A stretch of 64,000 bases of DNA from Echinicola vietnamensis DSM 17526. GTDB taxonomy: Bacteria > Bacteroidota > Bacteroidia > Cytophagales > Cyclobacteriaceae. Location of the stretch: positions 2,234,001 through 2,298,000 of the forward strand of contig NC_019904.1 of NCBI RefSeq assembly GCF_000325705.1, read 5' to 3'. A program made the position numbers and the translations under genes. The notes below the pieces were generated by a model that was not told the DNA's origin, searched no databases, and was given only the letters and a program-made list of their open reading frames with translations. Shown here piece after piece: positions 61,428 to 64,000 of the stretch (position 1 is the first letter of the stretch; every line of letters starts with the position of its first letter).

Positions 61428-62294
61428 TTAGAAAATTTCAAAGCCGGCCCCAAAGCCGATCCATGGCTTGCCCTTAAAGACCCAATCCTCCGCTTTATCG
61501 GACAAGGGAACATCAAAACCGATGGCCGTGAAAATGGAGAAGGTCTTGTAATGCCAACCGACATTTACCCCTAAGGATGAACTAACCAGGCTCCCCTGGA
61601 AAGTGGTTGTGTCCAAGGTATTTGTTTCGGTAATATCGAGTTTGTTTATCCCGGCAAAGCCGTTAATGGACCATCCATATTCATACACCCGGTATTCTTC
61701 TTCCGAAGGGAGTTTTACATATCGCTTGCCGCCGAATAAGCACCCAAAATAAAGGCCTACGTTCGCGTCGGTGCTGACATTACCGGTGTTTTCCGGAGCC
61801 CTTGAGCCTAAATACACTTTTAGAGGGAGTGTCAGTACCCCGGCATGAAAGCGTGAAAAGGAAAATTTCAAATTTTCACGAGGGGGAAGTTGGATGGCAA
61901 ATTGATTATTTTCAAAGAAACGGTTGACCTTATCTGCATCATCTTCTCCTTCCTCAATAGGATAGAAATGGACCATCAGGTAACCCGCCTTCGGCTGTAT
62001 TTCTGCAGCCAGGGAATAATTTTTAATGCCGTTGTCTTGGGCAACAGTACTGTCCAAGATATCCGTCTTCTTAAACACAGGTACCTTTTCTACCTGATAG
62101 GATAGGGTATCCCCATTCGCATTATAAGTAACATTTGTTTTCTTGATGGCCTTTCCCTTGGTGTACAATACCGGAAATTTGCTGTTGGCTTTGTCAGCTA
62201 TTTTGACTTGAACGGCTTCCTTGAATTTTAAGGCCTGGGCAAAGCAAAAAGGAACCTGAAAAAGAAAAATTCCGAGGACTATAATTTTTTTCAT
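61428..62294 (-). CDS. Exported beta-barrel-like protein
   Basis: Encodes 288 residues with a signal peptide (IVLGIFLFQVPFCFAQ) and a C-terminus ending in phenylalanine (PWIGFGAGFEIF), as in outer-membrane barrels. Repeated glycine/aromatic strands include NVGLYFGCLFGGKRYV, YEYGWSINGFAGINKL and SLGVNVGWHYKTFSIFTAIG. No specific family recognised. Convergent with the LytTR regulator gene, which could control it. Confidence 0.7.
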   Translation of the reverse strand: MKKIIVLGIFLFQVPFCFAQALKFKEAVQVKIADKANSKFPVLYTKGKAIKKTNVTYNANGDTLSYQVEKVPVFKKTDILDSTVAQDNGIKNYSLAAEIQPKAGYLMVHFYPIEEGEDDADKVNRFFENNQFAIQLPPRENLKFSFSRFHAGVLTLPLKVYLGSRAPENTGNVSTDANVGLYFGCLFGGKRYVKLPSEEEYRVYEYGWSINGFAGINKLDITETNTLDTTTFQGSLVSSSLGVNVGWHYKTFSIFTAIGFDVPLSDKAEDWVFKGKPWIGFGAGFEIF

Positions 62295-62450
62295 TGTAGT
62301 GGTGTAGTTTGGGTTAGGTAAAATGTATTCCGTGCTCTTTTAACAAACTAAAAATAATGATTTTACCTCAATGGTTCGTAATGACAGTTCTGAGGTCAAT
62401 ATTCCCTTTTAAATTAAACAGTCTATGTATGAGTTATGTCAAATTATATT

Positions 62451-64000
62451 TTAATTTCTAACGACTTTTTTTACTGTAATCAACCCATCTATATTTATCA
62501 AAACAAGGTAAGTACCGGATTTTACTTTGCCAAGATCCAGATAGTCTTGGTCATAAGCTTCCATCATTTTACGTCCCATTATATCCACGACAGAGAGATG
62601 AACTGTTCTGCCTCTTATGCCCTTAATATATAATATATTTTCAGTAGGATTGGGGAATACCTCTATTCCATGTAAAAAGTTATTCTCTTGAACGCTGACA
62701 TTTTGTACTGAGAAACAATCTGACGTATCTATACAACCTTCTCCCTCGATAATCAACGCATAGTTCCCGTTTTGAGTAGGGGAAAATGTAGTGTCTGCTT
62801 CACCAGGGATAAGGCTATCTCCATCGCAATTGTACCAACTAAAGTTATACGAACCGGGAAGTGCCTCACTGTAATCCCAAGCAAAGACTGCGGAAGCAGT
62901 GTCCAAAGTAATTTGAGCAGGTAATATAGGGCAGGATTTGAACTTTAATATGAAGCAATCGTACCTTCTTCTGTTCAGGGTTACCTTAGCAGGGTCATAA
63001 GGATTAAAATTTATATTTCCGGAATAATAGCCGCTTATGTAAATTAATCCTTCAGCTGTCCTGTCCATGCTCAAAATACGATCATTGCCGTTGCTACCGA
63101 AACCATGCGCCCACGTCAATTCCCCTGTAGAATTGTGTTTAGCTAAAAACATGTCCCTGGCTGATTTGTGACCCAAAATTATCCCATCAGGTTTTCCTGG
63201 TTCCAGTTCGAGGTCGCCATCATCAAAATATCCTTCCACATAGACATTTCTTTGATCATCCACAACTAAATCTACAGCGCGATATTGTTCCCCGGAAAGA
63301 TCACATCGATATGCGTGTGACCAATCTAACGCCCCATTGGAATCGAGCTTTTCAATAAACCAGCCCTGATCTGCAGAAGGTCTTTGAACAGCTGGTCCCG
63401 GATCAAAATCCACATTACTCCCTTTATATGATCCAGCTAAGTAAATATTATTGGCACCATCAGTTTTGACATCCGCTATTTTACAGAAACTATTGCTTGT
63501 TGCCTCGATTAAGGTAACTCTTTTATAAACTCCTTCTGGAGTAAGTTGCAAAACGAAACCCGAGAAATTACTCCCGCCTGCAGAAACATTTGCGACACCT
63601 GTTCCAGGATCAAAGTCTGCCGTTCCTTTTAAAGAGCCGACCACCACTGGTTCTTGATTATGGTTTAGGGTAATACCATTCGAGAGCAGGTCCTCACTTC
63701 CCTTAATGCTCCTTATCCACAATTGTTGCCCATCACTATTCAATTTTTGAATATAAAAATCTGATTTTCCGGGGGTATGAGGAGTTATCGTATCATAGAC
63801 AGATGGATCAGGATTGGCATCAAAGGGCTGCCTGAAAAAGCCAACGGTGTAAATATTATCAAATGAATCTGAAACCATGCTGGATATTGCAATAGATTGA
63901 CCTGTATGAACGCCTGCCCATACAAAATTTCCATGGCTGTCCAACTTCAAAATATAGGGCGAATTTAAGGAAGGAATGCCTTCTACATAATAACTACTGT
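62451..64000 (-). CDS. T9SS-sorted beta-propeller protein, 5' part beyond the window
   Basis: The frame is open to the right edge, so the N-terminus is missing; at least 516 residues are present. It contains SBBP-like propeller repeats (ILKLDSHGNFVWAG, FYIQKLNSDGQQLWIRSIKG, WFIEKLDSNGALDWSHAY), a C/S-rich Ig-like part, and a C-terminal type A T9SS sorting domain (VFPNPTENILYIKGI, IMGRKMMEAYD, SGTYLVLINID, VKKVVRN). Secreted or surface-attached; ligand unknown. Confidence 0.88.
   Translation of the reverse strand, partial: SSYYVEGIPSLNSPYILKLDSHGNFVWAGVHTGQSIAISSMVSDSFDNIYTVGFFRQPFDANPDPSVYDTITPHTPGKSDFYIQKLNSDGQQLWIRSIKGSEDLLSNGITLNHNQEPVVVGSLKGTADFDPGTGVANVSAGGSNFSGFVLQLTPEGVYKRVTLIEATSNSFCKIADVKTDGANNIYLAGSYKGSNVDFDPGPAVQRPSADQGWFIEKLDSNGALDWSHAYRCDLSGEQYRAVDLVVDDQRNVYVEGYFDDGDLELEPGKPDGIILGHKSARDMFLAKHNSTGELTWAHGFGSNGNDRILSMDRTAEGLIYISGYYSGNINFNPYDPAKVTLNRRRYDCFILKFKSCPILPAQITLDTASAVFAWDYSEALPGSYNFSWYNCDGDSLIPGEADTTFSPTQNGNYALIIEGEGCIDTSDCFSVQNVSVQENNFLHGIEVFPNPTENILYIKGIRGRTVHLSVVDIMGRKMMEAYDQDYLDLGKVKSGTYLVLINIDGLITVKKVVRN

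Noticed and set aside
59800-64000. A second copy of the tRNA-Ala 3' end (attR) for the element
   Set aside because: I scanned by eye for the T-arm and acceptor words and found only short chance matches; the boundary therefore stays open.

Overview
The window looks like a chromosome segment of a marine-type Bacteroidota, probably Cytophagales/Cyclobacteriaceae (Echinicola-like). This is inferred from type IX secretion sorting domains (CHU_C and type A), a PorP/SprF partner protein, an ECF sigma/FecR/SusC/SusD module, a DUF4221-like lipoprotein, TTG/TAnnTTTG promoters and few Shine-Dalgarno sites. No database search was possible; family names come from motifs and overall resemblance.

Left part (1-36.8 kb), resident chromosome. 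In order: a partial lipoprotein gene; a DUF4202 gene; a planctomycete-style DUF1592/DUF1552 pair with a c-type haem motif; a DUF2807 lipoprotein; a ROK sugar kinase; a minus-strand nitrate assimilation operon (NarK, a Mo nitrate reductase fused to FAD and BFD domains, a NirA-like/rubredoxin fusion, a small protein) with a long upstream region holding a cluster of TTACGTAA boxes and a foldable leader; DUF2461; a HAD phosphatase with a small membrane protein; a lipoprotein; a giant adhesin-like PKD/SprB-repeat protein translationally coupled to PorP/SprF; a FUSC-type membrane protein; an exported Gfo/Idh/MocA oxidoreductase; and an ECF sigma - FecR - SusC - SusD uptake locus with a downstream lipoprotein.

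Middle and right part (about 36.8-60.4 kb), an integrative element next to tRNA-Ala(GGC). A decayed tRNA copy and the intact tRNA come first. The element carries a serine recombinase whose frame runs into the tRNA gene, a small coupled gene, a RadC-like MPN protein, a DUF932 protein flanked by repeated hairpins, two candidate defence modules, and a long minus-strand Bacteroidetes-type tra operon (TraE, F, G, three tandem TraI-like proteins, J, K, L, M, N) preceded by rteC. The candidate defence modules are (i) small membrane protein + beta-barrel-like protein + KAP P-loop NTPase and (ii) a YaaC-like protein + OLD/TOPRIM ATPase + UvrD-type helicase (Gabija-like). No relaxase or coupling protein is visible, so the element is either degraded or continues elsewhere.

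Far right (60.4-64 kb): a membrane LytTR regulator, a beta-barrel-like secreted protein and a T9SS-sorted beta-propeller protein that runs off the edge. Where the element ends is not resolved. The most interesting unexplained items are the KAP operon, the YaaC-containing Gabija-like operon, a 47-nt element repeated before two operons of the mobile element, and paired hairpins inside nested inverted repeats around the DUF932 gene.
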